A stretch of 64,000 nt of DNA. It comes from VAZQ01 sp963763365. Lineage in GTDB: Bacteria > Pseudomonadota > Alphaproteobacteria > Rhizobiales > Xanthobacteraceae. Both the position numbers and the translations under genes were made by a program. The stretch lies in NCBI GenBank assembly GCA_963763365.1, contig CAVXOE010000020.1, positions 1-64,000 on the forward strand, written 5' to 3'. Positions 33,232 through 40,943 of this stretch are shown one piece after another; the first letter of the stretch is position 1; the number at the start of each line of letters is the position of its first letter. The notes beneath the pieces are model-generated. The model was not told the DNA's origin. It worked only from the letters and a program-made list of their open reading frames with translations, and made no database searches.

Positions 33232-34419
33232 TCACAGCTCGAAGACCTGCTTCGGCGTCTTGTGCAGGCACTCGCCCGGTCCGTCGGGTCCGATCAGGTA
33301 GTTGTCGCAGATCACCGCGAAGATCGACGGGGTCTCGTAACCGGGATGAACCGCGAGGTTCATCGTCTCCTCGATCGCCATGGTCTCGTCGGCGCGAATG
33401 AGCGGCCGCTCGACCAGATCGTAGCCCTGCCCATGCGCGTAGAGACGCAATTCCGGCGGCAGCCCGTGCGCACGCATATACTCGTCGTGCTTCGCCGCCA
33501 CTTCGGCGCAGGGCGTGCCGGGCTTCAGCAGGCGCAGCGTATGTGTCTGCGCCTCCTTCATCGATTCGAAGCCGTCGATGAGTTCGTTCGATGCCTTGCC
33601 GAGCACCATGGTGCGGGCCATCTCGGTGTAGAAGCCGCCCGGTCCGCTGTTCTCGATCAGAATGCTGAAGTGCTCGCCTTCGCGCAGCGCGCGGCCTTGC
33701 AGATGGCGGTCGATGAACCGCGAAGCTTGTCCGAGCGGCGCCGACGAGCCGAGAAACAAACCCTGCTCGCTGCCGAGGATCCGGCCTTCGTATTGCGCGA
33801 GCGCCGTGATGTCGTTGTCGCGCATGCCGGGCCGGATTTTCCGGCACACCCGCGCGAAAATCTCGTCCTGCATCTCGGCCGCGAGACGGATGAGCTGAAT
33901 CTCCTCCTCGCTCTTACGCGCCTTGATGAGGTCGACGAATTCGGTCGCATCGACGAAGGTGACGCTGCCCGCAAGCTCACGCTCGACCCGCACCACGAAC
34001 TTGTACGGCATCGCGCCGCTGCCCAGCCATCCGACCGTGCGGTAGCCGCGCCGCTTCAGTTCGGCGACGGTCAGCTCGGCCTGATATTCATCCGTGTAGG
34101 CCACGCTGGTGAAGGCCGGCGTGAAGATCATTTCGCCGACGCCGCGATTGGTCTCGTCCGCGCCGTCGAGATTGCGACGGGCGCCGAACGGCCCCATGTC
34201 GACCACGGTCATCAGATCGGCGGCCGGAAAGATGACCGTGCGCGGGTAGCCGTTGCTCAGGTTCGTGTCGGTGAACCAGCGGACGTAGCCGCCGAGCCAG
34301 TCGTTGTTCTGCTGCATGACGAGCGCATCGATCTTGCGCTCCGCCATCGCTTTGCGCACCGCCGCCCAGCGGCGCTCGAGCTCGCCGGTTGAAATCGGAT
34401 AGAAAAGCCGTTCTTTCAT
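33232..34419 (-). CDS. M24 (creatinase/aminopeptidase P) family protein with altered metal ligands
   Basis: 395 residues: N-terminal creatinase-type domain (ERRWAAVRKAMAERKIDALVM) and C-terminal pita-bread domain. Metallopeptidases of this fold use Asp, Asp, His, Glu, Glu; here the first two positions read LIENSGP and YTEMARTM (Glu in place of both Asp), while His (YAHGQGYDL) and Glu (IEETMNLAVHPG) remain. It may therefore bind metal differently or act on a non-peptide substrate, as creatinase and DMSP lyase do. It sits between an amidohydrolase and a 2-hydroxyacid dehydrogenase. Confidence 0.85.
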   Translation of the reverse strand: MKERLFYPISTGELERRWAAVRKAMAERKIDALVMQQNNDWLGGYVRWFTDTNLSNGYPRTVIFPAADLMTVVDMGPFGARRNLDGADETNRGVGEMIFTPAFTSVAYTDEYQAELTVAELKRRGYRTVGWLGSGAMPYKFVVRVERELAGSVTFVDATEFVDLIKARKSEEEIQLIRLAAEMQDEIFARVCRKIRPGMRDNDITALAQYEGRILGSEQGLFLGSSAPLGQASRFIDRHLQGRALREGEHFSILIENSGPGGFYTEMARTMVLGKASNELIDGFESMKEAQTHTLRLLKPGTPCAEVAAKHDEYMRAHGLPPELRLYAHGQGYDLVERPLIRADETMAIEETMNLAVHPGYETPSIFAVICDNYLIGPDGPGECLHKTPKQVFEL

Positions 34420-34511
34420 TTTGCGTTCCGTCCCACCTTCAAATGCTCTCTTTCCGTTCGTCCCCGCGAAAGCGACGAACGGAGCCTATGGCACCTTCAG
34501 TGTGCCCCCCT

Positions 34512-35543
34512 CTAGTTGACTAACCCGAGCAGCGCCCCGGCATTTGCCGTCACGATCTGGTCCTTCTGCGCGTCCGAGAGCGTGGCGGTGTCGCGCACGA
34601 ACTCCACCGGCTTCATCTCGCCCACCGGATAGTCCGAGCCAAGCACCACCCGATCGGCGCCGACCTTGTCGACGAGATGCTGCAGCACCGGCCGCTCATA
34701 GACGCAGGAGTCGTAGTACAGCATGCGCAGGTATTCGAGCGGCGGCTTCGACATGTTGACGCGCGTATTGGCCTTCTCGACGTAATTGCGGTCGATCCGG
34801 CCCATGTAATACGGCATGTAACCGCCGCCGTGGGAAATACAGATTTTGAGCCGCGAATGACGCTCCAGCACGCCGTCGTAGATCAGCGACGCAATCGCCA
34901 TCGCCTCCTCGAATGCCTGCCCGACGCTGTTCCACAGATGAAACCGCTTGAAGCGCCGGTCGCGGTTGCCGCCGGGATGGATATAGACCACGGCGCCCAG
35001 TTCCTCGGCCTTCGCCCAGAACGGCGCAAGTTGCGGGTCGCCCAATTCCAAGCCGCCCGCCGTCGTCGAGATGCCGACGCCGCGCAGCTTCAGCTCGCGC
35101 ACGCAGCGCTCGAGTTCCGCGACCGCGAGCGACGGCACGTGCAGTGGCAGGGTTCCGAGCCCGATGAACCGGTCGGGATGGGAGGCGACCGCCTTGGCGA
35201 TCCAGTCGTTGGTGGTGCGCGCGAGCCTGAGGCTTGTCTGCGCGTCGGCCCATTCGAGGCCCTGATGCACAAGGCTCGCGGTCAGCACCTGCACGTCGAC
35301 GCCCATGGCATCCATCTTGGCGAGCCGGTCCGTGAGATCGCTCATGCGGCCGAGCACGAGCCCGGCGCGCTCCCTGATCTTGTCGCGCATCTCGTCGGTG
35401 ACGCCGGGATCGGTCGGAAGCTCGGAGAAGATGTTGTGCTCGGCCGCAACCGTGTAGACCTCCGGCACCAGGATGTGGGCGTGAAAGTCGATCACGCGCG
35501 GCCGTGCGCGGCCGCTCTTGTCTTTTTCCGAAACCTCGGTCAT
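34512..35543 (-). CDS. Amidohydrolase-2 (ACMSD) family protein
   Basis: 343 residues from the ATG at 35543. Metal and active-site motifs: VIDFHAHILVPE (H-x-H), VVYIHPGGN, ICISHGGGYMPYYMGR and VLGSDYPVGEM. These are the features of 2-amino-3-carboxymuconate-6-semialdehyde decarboxylase and related aromatic-acid decarboxylases or hydrolases. First gene of a minus-strand operon with M24, dehydrogenase and ABC transporter; divergent from an FAH-type hydrolase across a promoter holding an IclR-like motif. Confidence 0.88.
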   Translation of the reverse strand: MTEVSEKDKSGRARPRVIDFHAHILVPEVYTVAAEHNIFSELPTDPGVTDEMRDKIRERAGLVLGRMSDLTDRLAKMDAMGVDVQVLTASLVHQGLEWADAQTSLRLARTTNDWIAKAVASHPDRFIGLGTLPLHVPSLAVAELERCVRELKLRGVGISTTAGGLELGDPQLAPFWAKAEELGAVVYIHPGGNRDRRFKRFHLWNSVGQAFEEAMAIASLIYDGVLERHSRLKICISHGGGYMPYYMGRIDRNYVEKANTRVNMSKPPLEYLRMLYYDSCVYERPVLQHLVDKVGADRVVLGSDYPVGEMKPVEFVRDTATLSDAQKDQIVTANAGALLGLVN

Positions 35544-35556
35544 TCCCGTCCCGCCG

Positions 35557-35590
35557 GTAGTCGATACTACTCTTTGGTACAATCGTATCG
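35557..35590. promoter_or_regulatory. Candidate operators in the amidohydrolase/FAH divergent promoter
   Basis: GGTACAATCGTATCG at 35576-35590 shares both arms and 4-bp spacing with the site before the cyclase at 22716. Immediately upstream, GTAGT-CGAT-ACTAC (35557-35570) is a perfect 5-4-5 inverted repeat. Two tandem sites between divergent genes fit coordinated repression or activation. Confidence 0.5.
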
Positions 35591-35667
35591 TATCATGAGC
35601 CGGCTGTGAGAGAACACCAATAATCACCGCGTGGCCAGACGGGGTCCGTGGATCGGGGGAAAAACGC

Positions 35668-36591
35668 ATGTCGGACTACAAGCTGGTGACGTACCAATCG
35701 CCGCAAGGGCCGCGTGCCGGACTGGTGGTTGCCGATACGATCTATGACATCGCAGCGGTGACCGGGCGCCCGGCTTACGCGACGATGCTCGACGTGCTGC
35801 GCGACTGGCCGTCGGCACGGGATGCCCTGCGCACTGCCGCGAAGGATGCGGCCGGGAAAAGCGGCGGCTTGCCGCTGCACGGCACAAAGCTCCTGGCGCC
35901 GGTGCAGAACCCGAGCGGCATTTTTTGCGCGGGCGCGAACTTCACCGACCATATGCTGGAAATGGCCAAGGTGCAGAACATCGCGCCGGAGCCCGACCCG
36001 CACAGCGTCGGGCTCAATCCCTGGCACTTCATCAAGGCGATGCACTGCCTCGCGCCGCCGGACAGCACGGTCAAGCTGCCGCCCTACTCCAAGATGGTCG
36101 ACTGGGAGGCGGAGCTCACCGCGGTGATCGGCCTGCCCGCGCGCAACGTCTCGATCGAGCGCGCGCTCGATTATGTCGCCGGCTACACCATCGCGAACGA
36201 TCTCTCGGCGCGCGACTTCACCAAGCGCCCGCACGTCTCCGACACCTCGCCGTTCAAGTTCGACTGGCTCGGCCAGAAGAATTTCGACGGCGCCTGCCCG
36301 CTCGGCCCGTGGATCGTGCCCAGCGAAGCAATCGCCGACCCGCAGAAGGTCGACCTCAAGCTGTGGGTCAACGACGTCATCAAGCAGGATTCCAACACCA
36401 GCAAGATGATCTTCACGCTCGCCGAACAGGTCGCGCACCTCTCGACCATGATCACGCTGCAGCCGGGCGACCTGATCCTGACCGGCACGGCCGCCGGCGT
36501 CGGCCTCGCGCGCAAGGAATTTCTCAAGCCTGGCGACGTGGTCAAGGTTTGGATCGAGGGCATCGGCACGCTCACCAACACGTGCGCGTAA
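35668..36591 (+). CDS. Fumarylacetoacetate hydrolase (FAH) family protein
   Basis: 307 residues. GIFCAGANFTDHMLEM is the substrate-site loop; metal ligands are in DWEAELTAVIG (E-x-E) and the Asp of ANDLSARDF; LQPGDLILTGTAAGVG is the C-terminal signature. Relatives cleave or decarboxylate acylpyruvates (fumarylpyruvate, 5-oxopent-3-ene-tricarboxylate), or hydrate 2-hydroxypentadienoate. It is probably a lower-pathway enzyme for ring-cleavage products. Monocistronic and followed by an R1 repeat. Confidence 0.9.
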   Translation: MSDYKLVTYQSPQGPRAGLVVADTIYDIAAVTGRPAYATMLDVLRDWPSARDALRTAAKDAAGKSGGLPLHGTKLLAPVQNPSGIFCAGANFTDHMLEMAKVQNIAPEPDPHSVGLNPWHFIKAMHCLAPPDSTVKLPPYSKMVDWEAELTAVIGLPARNVSIERALDYVAGYTIANDLSARDFTKRPHVSDTSPFKFDWLGQKNFDGACPLGPWIVPSEAIADPQKVDLKLWVNDVIKQDSNTSKMIFTLAEQVAHLSTMITLQPGDLILTGTAAGVGLARKEFLKPGDVVKVWIEGIGTLTNTCA

Positions 36592-36634
36592 ACCTCGATG
36601 GGGCCTACGGCATGATGATTTCCGGCTCGCGCGA

Positions 36635-36725
36635 CGTCATTGCGAGACGGCAAAGCCGTCGAAGCAACCCAGTCTTCGTCTGAAGAATTAGAGACTGGAT
36701 TGCTTCGCTGACGCTCGCAATGACG
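36635..36725. repeat. Palindromic repeat family R1
   Basis: CGTCATTGCGAGACGGC...CGAAGCAACCCAG, loop, CTGGATTGCTTCG...CTCGCAATGACGG. It lies between convergent FAH and AhpD-like genes and may terminate both transcripts. Confidence 0.85.
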
Positions 36726-36758
36726 GGGGCTGCGGCTCAGCCTGCGAGTCATCCCGCT

Positions 36759-37310
36759 CTAATCCTTCGGCAGCGGAAACTCGTCGAGATATTTCTTGTA
36801 GTCGTCCTCGACGTCGATCTTCAGCGTCGCCAGGATGCGCACAACCGCGTTGTAGAACCCGATGGTCAGGACGAGATCGGTCAGCCGCTCGTTGTCGAGG
36901 CCCTGCTGCAACTCCTGGAACGTCCGCTCCGAGATCGCCAGCCCCTGGGTCATCTCACGCGCGGCGCGCAGAACCGCCTTCGCGAGAGGATCGAGATTAC
37001 TCGACCGGCCTGCCGTCTCCTCGCCGATCGCCCGGATGTCGTCGTCGCTGACACCGTACTCGCGGCCGATCTTGATGTGATGGGAAAACTCGTACTCCGA
37101 CCGTTCGATGTAGCCGACCTGCAGGATGGCAAGCTCACGCAAGCGCGGATCGAGCCGGCTCTCGTGCCGGATGAAGCGCGCGAAGATATGCCAGGCGCGC
37201 GTCGCGATCGGACTGTGCACCAGCAGGCGGTGCAGGTTGATGTTGCGCTCGAGCAAGTCCTGGAATTCGGGCGGAAGGTCCGCCCGGTCGAGGTAAGGAA
37301 GCCGCGCCAT
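36759..37310 (-). CDS. Carboxymuconolactone decarboxylase/AhpD-like protein
   Basis: 183 residues. The helical AhpD-like core reads RELAILQVGYIERSEYEFSHHIKIGREYGVSDDDI, with the family E-x3-H-x3-G pattern (EFSHHIKIG) but no CxxC redox pair, so it resembles gamma-carboxymuconolactone decarboxylases and related uncharacterised homologues rather than peroxidases. Located 46 bp downstream of the UbiD-type gene on the same strand, so probably one transcript and one pathway. Confidence 0.88.
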   Translation of the reverse strand: MARLPYLDRADLPPEFQDLLERNINLHRLLVHSPIATRAWHIFARFIRHESRLDPRLRELAILQVGYIERSEYEFSHHIKIGREYGVSDDDIRAIGEETAGRSSNLDPLAKAVLRAAREMTQGLAISERTFQELQQGLDNERLTDLVLTIGFYNAVVRILATLKIDVEDDYKKYLDEFPLPKD

Positions 37311-37323
37311 CCTGGATGCTCCG

Positions 37324-37371
37324 GTTAGTCCTCGGGCTTGTCAGTCCTTGGGCTTATCAGTCCTTGGGCTT
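37324..37371. repeat. Three tandem 16-bp repeats at the end of the UbiD gene
   Basis: Units GTTAGTCCTCGGGCTT, GTCAGTCCTTGGGCTT and ATCAGTCCTTGGGCTT. On the minus strand each carries a stop (TAA, TGA, TGA), and because the period is 16 the three stops fall in all three frames. The first one reached ends the UbiD protein (KPKD). Confidence 0.8.
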
Positions 37372-39036
37372 GGACGGTTTCTCGTCGAAACGGGCGGGAG
37401 ACTCCGGCAGGAGACCGCCGCGCTGGCGCGCCAAGGTGTCGTTGCCGGAAAGCTCCCAGTCGCCCGCCGCGGCGCGGCGCGCAAACGTCTCCCAGCGATC
37501 GGTCCAGTCGCCCAGGCTGTAGCCATGCCAGGGCGACTGCACGTTGAGCGGATAGAGGTCGAGTTCCTCCCACAGCGCCCGCGCGTGCTCCATGTATTCG
37601 CGCGTCGGCAGCGCGAGCGGCGCCATCGGGTACTTGCGCGTGGCATCGACCAGCATTCCGGAGTCCGAGGTCTTGGGGCCGTACTGCGCGCCCTGCACCC
37701 CGCCGCGATGCGGCACGAGGTGCACGTCCTCGATCGGATTGGTGCGATAGGCGAACGACCACAGCACCGCGTCCATGCTGGCGGGATCGATATCCTCGCT
37801 CACCGCGATGACGATCTTGCCGCAGTTCGATTGCAGCGTCGCCGCGCCGTGCAGCGCGCGCCAGACCTCGGTGCGCGGCGTGCCGTCGGCGAGTTGCAGG
37901 AAGATGACCGGGCGGAGATTGGTCAGCCGCTCGTGCATCACGACGCGGCGGATGCCCTTGATGCCCATGTGATCGCGCAGGTGGTTGAGGAACAGCGGCT
38001 CGTAGGCGACCTTCTTGATCACGCTGGATTCACTTGGAGTCACCTGGCTGATGATCGACGCGAACATCGGCGTGCGCTTGTGGGTGATGGCCGTCACCTG
38101 CATCGGCATGTTGTAGCCTTCAAGCGCCACGTAGCCGTTGCTCTCGCCGAACGGCGCCTCGGGTTCGAGCCGCGACGGATCGATCAGCCCCTCGATGACG
38201 ATCTCCGAAGTCGCCGGCACGTCGATGTCGATGGTCTTCGCCTTGGCCATCGCGATCGGGGCGCCGGCGAGCGCGCCGGCGACGCCCAGTTCGTCGAGGT
38301 CGATCGCGAGCTTCTGCGGGCCGGTGAACATCACGACCGGCGCACAGCCGATGACGATGGCGATCGGCATCGGCTCGCCGCGCTCGCGGTATTTGAGCCA
38401 GTGCAGATAGCCGCCGGCGCCGCTCGCCTCCCGCGCCACCATGCGCACGACCAGCCGGTCGGGCGCTTTCAGCGCCGCCCGATAAGTTCCCATGTTCTGG
38501 ATGCCGGTATCGGGATCGCGGGTGATGCATAGCGTCGCGGTCAGGTAGGGGGCGGAATCGAATCCGGGCGTCGAGACCGGAACCGGCAGGCGCGCCACTC
38601 CGCCACCCGGCTTGCGCAACTCGTCACCGGTAACCACGACCTCCTGGCATGGCGGTTCCGCCACTGAAATCGGCGCGATCGGATTGGCAATCGCCCGCAT
38701 CCAGGCTTCGCCGATGCGATCGACCTCCTGCCCCATGCCGATGGCATAGATGTCCGGAGAGGCCGCCAGCGCCCCGACGACCACCGGGATGTCATAATGC
38801 CGACCCTTGGAATCGGTCACATTGCTGAACAGGAAGGCGCGCCGCTTGTTCTCCGGGACGCCGCCCAAGAATTGCCACCGCACAAGCGGATGCAGTTCGG
38901 TGTCCTTGTTGATCGGGCGGTCGATGCGCACCAGGAGACCGCTTGCCTCGAGGTCGGCGACGTGATCCTGGAAATCAAGTCGCGGCCGGGTGCCCTGCGT
39001 CTGGGGACGGCGGTAGGTCGCGGGTTGGTCGAGCAT
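37357..39036 (-). CDS. UbiD family prenylated-FMN-dependent decarboxylase
   Basis: 559 residues. N-terminal DFQDHVADLEASGLLVRIDRPI, prFMN-binding region PYLTATLCITRDPDTGIQNMGTYR with the conserved Asn, Arg and catalytic-site residues, LHWLKYRERGEPMPIAIVIG, then LEPEAPFGESNGY containing the active-site Glu of the E-R-E/D network. These enzymes reversibly decarboxylate aromatic or alpha,beta-unsaturated acids. No UbiX prenyltransferase gene is in the window. It is followed by the AhpD-like gene and preceded by an R4 repeat. Confidence 0.93.
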   Translation of the reverse strand: MLDQPATYRRPQTQGTRPRLDFQDHVADLEASGLLVRIDRPINKDTELHPLVRWQFLGGVPENKRRAFLFSNVTDSKGRHYDIPVVVGALAASPDIYAIGMGQEVDRIGEAWMRAIANPIAPISVAEPPCQEVVVTGDELRKPGGGVARLPVPVSTPGFDSAPYLTATLCITRDPDTGIQNMGTYRAALKAPDRLVVRMVAREASGAGGYLHWLKYRERGEPMPIAIVIGCAPVVMFTGPQKLAIDLDELGVAGALAGAPIAMAKAKTIDIDVPATSEIVIEGLIDPSRLEPEAPFGESNGYVALEGYNMPMQVTAITHKRTPMFASIISQVTPSESSVIKKVAYEPLFLNHLRDHMGIKGIRRVVMHERLTNLRPVIFLQLADGTPRTEVWRALHGAATLQSNCGKIVIAVSEDIDPASMDAVLWSFAYRTNPIEDVHLVPHRGGVQGAQYGPKTSDSGMLVDATRKYPMAPLALPTREYMEHARALWEELDLYPLNVQSPWHGYSLGDWTDRWETFARRAAAGDWELSGNDTLARQRGGLLPESPARFDEKPSKPKD

Positions 39037-39145
39037 TCAGGGCTCCGCAATGCACTCTCGCGCTAGTTGGCGTTCAATCTAACATGGCCTTCCGGAGATG
39101 GGCCACTCGATCTGCCGGGTGAGTTGGACTAGTCTTTCAGCCTCG

Positions 39146-39314
39146 CTAGTGTCCCGGTTCCGACGCTTGTCATCCCTGTTCGGCACACGCGTTTACAAGC
39201 GTCGGAACCAAAGGGACACTAGCAACTCTATAATTCTAGCGCGGCCTTGGATTTGACGTTCCTACGCAGAACTCGCGGCAATGACTGGTAGGAACGTCAA
39301 ATCCGCCGCACTAG
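39146..39314. repeat. Two-hairpin repeat family R4, copy 2
   Basis: Hairpin 1 (39148-39220): AGTGTCCC + GGTTCCGACGCTTGT paired with ACAAGCGTCGGAACC + GGGACACT. Hairpin 2 (39236-39314): GGATTTGACGTTCCTAC paired with GTAGGAACGTCAAATCC. The layout and length (169 bp) match copy 1 at 5233-5399 (167 bp), but the inner stem of hairpin 1 has a different, compensating sequence. It fills most of the 300-bp gap between the divergent UbiD and amidohydrolase genes, so their promoters must lie close to it. Confidence 0.85.
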
Positions 39315-39339
39315 CGGTCGCATTCACGAGCAGGGGACT

Positions 39340-40371
39340 ATGACCACGCAAACGATCGACGTTCACGCCCACGTGCTGACCGAAGAGACGATCCGGCTGC
39401 TGCAGCGGGAGGCGCCCAAGGTCGCGCCGAAACTCTCCGAGGTCGACGAGCAGTTCGGTACGCTCGACGTCGCCGGCACTGTGTACCGCCACTTCCCGCG
39501 TGGCGGCTGGGATCTCGACCGCCGCCTGCAGGACATGGCGGCCTCTAAGGTCGACGTGCAGGTGCTGTCGGTCTGTCCGCAGACATTCGTCTATGCGCAA
39601 CCGCCCGCGGTGGCGGCGGGCTTCGCGCGCATCCAGAACGAGCAGCTTGCCAAGCTGGTGAAGACGCATCCCAACCGCTTCCTGGCGATCGCGACGTTAC
39701 CCATGCAGGCGCCGAAGCTCGCGGCTGACGAGCTTCGCCACGCCATGCGGACGCTCGGCCTCAACGGCGTGCAGATCGGCTCGAACATCGCGGGCAAGAA
39801 TCTCGACGACCCCGAACTCGAACCGGTCTGGGCGACGGCGGCCGAGCTTGGCGCCTTCATTCTCATTCATCCGATCAACGTCGCCGGGATGGACCGGCTC
39901 GGTTCGTATTACCTCAACAATCTGATCGGCAACCCGCTCGACACCACGATCGCCGCCGCGTGCCTCGTCTTCAGCGGCGTGCTGGAGCGCTACCCGAACT
40001 TGAAGATCTGCCTGTCGCACGGCGGCGGCTTCGTCCCCTACCAGGCCGGGCGGTTCGTGCACGGCTGGCACGTCCGCCAGGAGCCGAAGAAGAAGCTGCC
40101 CAAGCCGCCGACCGACTCGCTCAAGCGGTTCTACTTCGACACCATCACGCACTCGACCGAGGTGCTGGAATTCCTGGTCGGCAGCGCCGGCGCCAACCAG
40201 GTGCTGCTCGGCAGCGACTATCCCTTCGACATGGGCATGCCGGACGGCGTGCTGCAGGTCAAAAATCTGTCGATCCCGGCGGCCGAGCAGAATGCCATCC
40301 TGGGCGGGCGGGCACGCACGCTGCTCGGCGTCGGCGATCGCGCGCCGTCGCGGGCGGTCGGCGCGGTCTAA
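39340..40371 (+). CDS. Amidohydrolase-2 (ACMSD) family decarboxylase-like protein
   Basis: 343 residues. TIDVHAHVLTEE (H-x-H), FILIHPINVAGM, ICLSHGGGFVPYQAGR and LLGSDYPFDMG carry the metal ligands and catalytic residues. The full spacing, and the long insertion GTVYRHFPRGGWDLDRRLQDMA, match ACMSD itself, so decarboxylation of a muconic-semialdehyde-like or aromatic acid is plausible. First gene of a plus-strand series: cupin, two Bug receptors, CocE-type hydrolase and TctBA. Confidence 0.88.
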   Translation: MTTQTIDVHAHVLTEETIRLLQREAPKVAPKLSEVDEQFGTLDVAGTVYRHFPRGGWDLDRRLQDMAASKVDVQVLSVCPQTFVYAQPPAVAAGFARIQNEQLAKLVKTHPNRFLAIATLPMQAPKLAADELRHAMRTLGLNGVQIGSNIAGKNLDDPELEPVWATAAELGAFILIHPINVAGMDRLGSYYLNNLIGNPLDTTIAAACLVFSGVLERYPNLKICLSHGGGFVPYQAGRFVHGWHVRQEPKKKLPKPPTDSLKRFYFDTITHSTEVLEFLVGSAGANQVLLGSDYPFDMGMPDGVLQVKNLSIPAAEQNAILGGRARTLLGVGDRAPSRAVGAV

Positions 40372-40423
40372 AGAACAAATATCGCGGCACGGCCCTGACC
40401 GTCGATCAGCGGAGGAAGCGTAG

Positions 40424-40825
40424 ATGGCCCAAGCTGAGGTTGTGCGTACGCCCGGCGCCAAGCGCGCGGGCGGTGGCGAATATGTCTTCGACCTTGCACA
40501 GGTGAACCACATTCTCGGCGGGCCGGACTATTCCACCGCCAACGGCGCTTGCGTCGAAGGCGACCGGATGATCGTCGCGCTGATGCGCATGCCGGCCGGT
40601 ACCGGTGCGGAGCCGCATTCGCACCCGAACGAGCAATGGATCTACATCCTGGAAGGCACCTTCCGGGGACGCATCGGCGACAAGGAGATCGAGGCAAAGC
40701 CCGGCTCGGTCGTTTACGTACCCTCGAACGTCATCCACTCGGGCGGAGCAAGTCCCGAAGCCGACGTGGTGTTTTTCACCGCCAAGGACGCCTCCCACAG
40801 CCTGCACGGCATCAAGGCCGCCTGA
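40424..40825 (+). CDS. Cupin-domain protein
   Basis: 133 residues. Cupin motif 1 is G-x5-H-x-H-x3-E-type (AEPHSHPNEQWIYILEGTFRG) with two His and Glu/Gln available for metal, and motif 2 is KPGSVVYVPSNVIHSGG with the third His. It follows the amidohydrolase gene by 52 bp. Single-domain cupins like this are frequent beside ring-cleavage genes and may be isomerases, dioxygenase-like or accessory proteins. Substrate not assignable. Confidence 0.88.
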   Translation: MAQAEVVRTPGAKRAGGGEYVFDLAQVNHILGGPDYSTANGACVEGDRMIVALMRMPAGTGAEPHSHPNEQWIYILEGTFRGRIGDKEIEAKPGSVVYVPSNVIHSGGASPEADVVFFTAKDASHSLHGIKAA

Positions 40826-40943
40826 ATAGGGGCGACAAGATCGCGCGCCGGGGCCGCCTGTATCGGCGCCGGAGCATGGTCTACACTCCGTGCGAACCCG
40901 CCCACAGAAAAAGAGGCGGGACCGGCCAGGGATGGAGGACATG

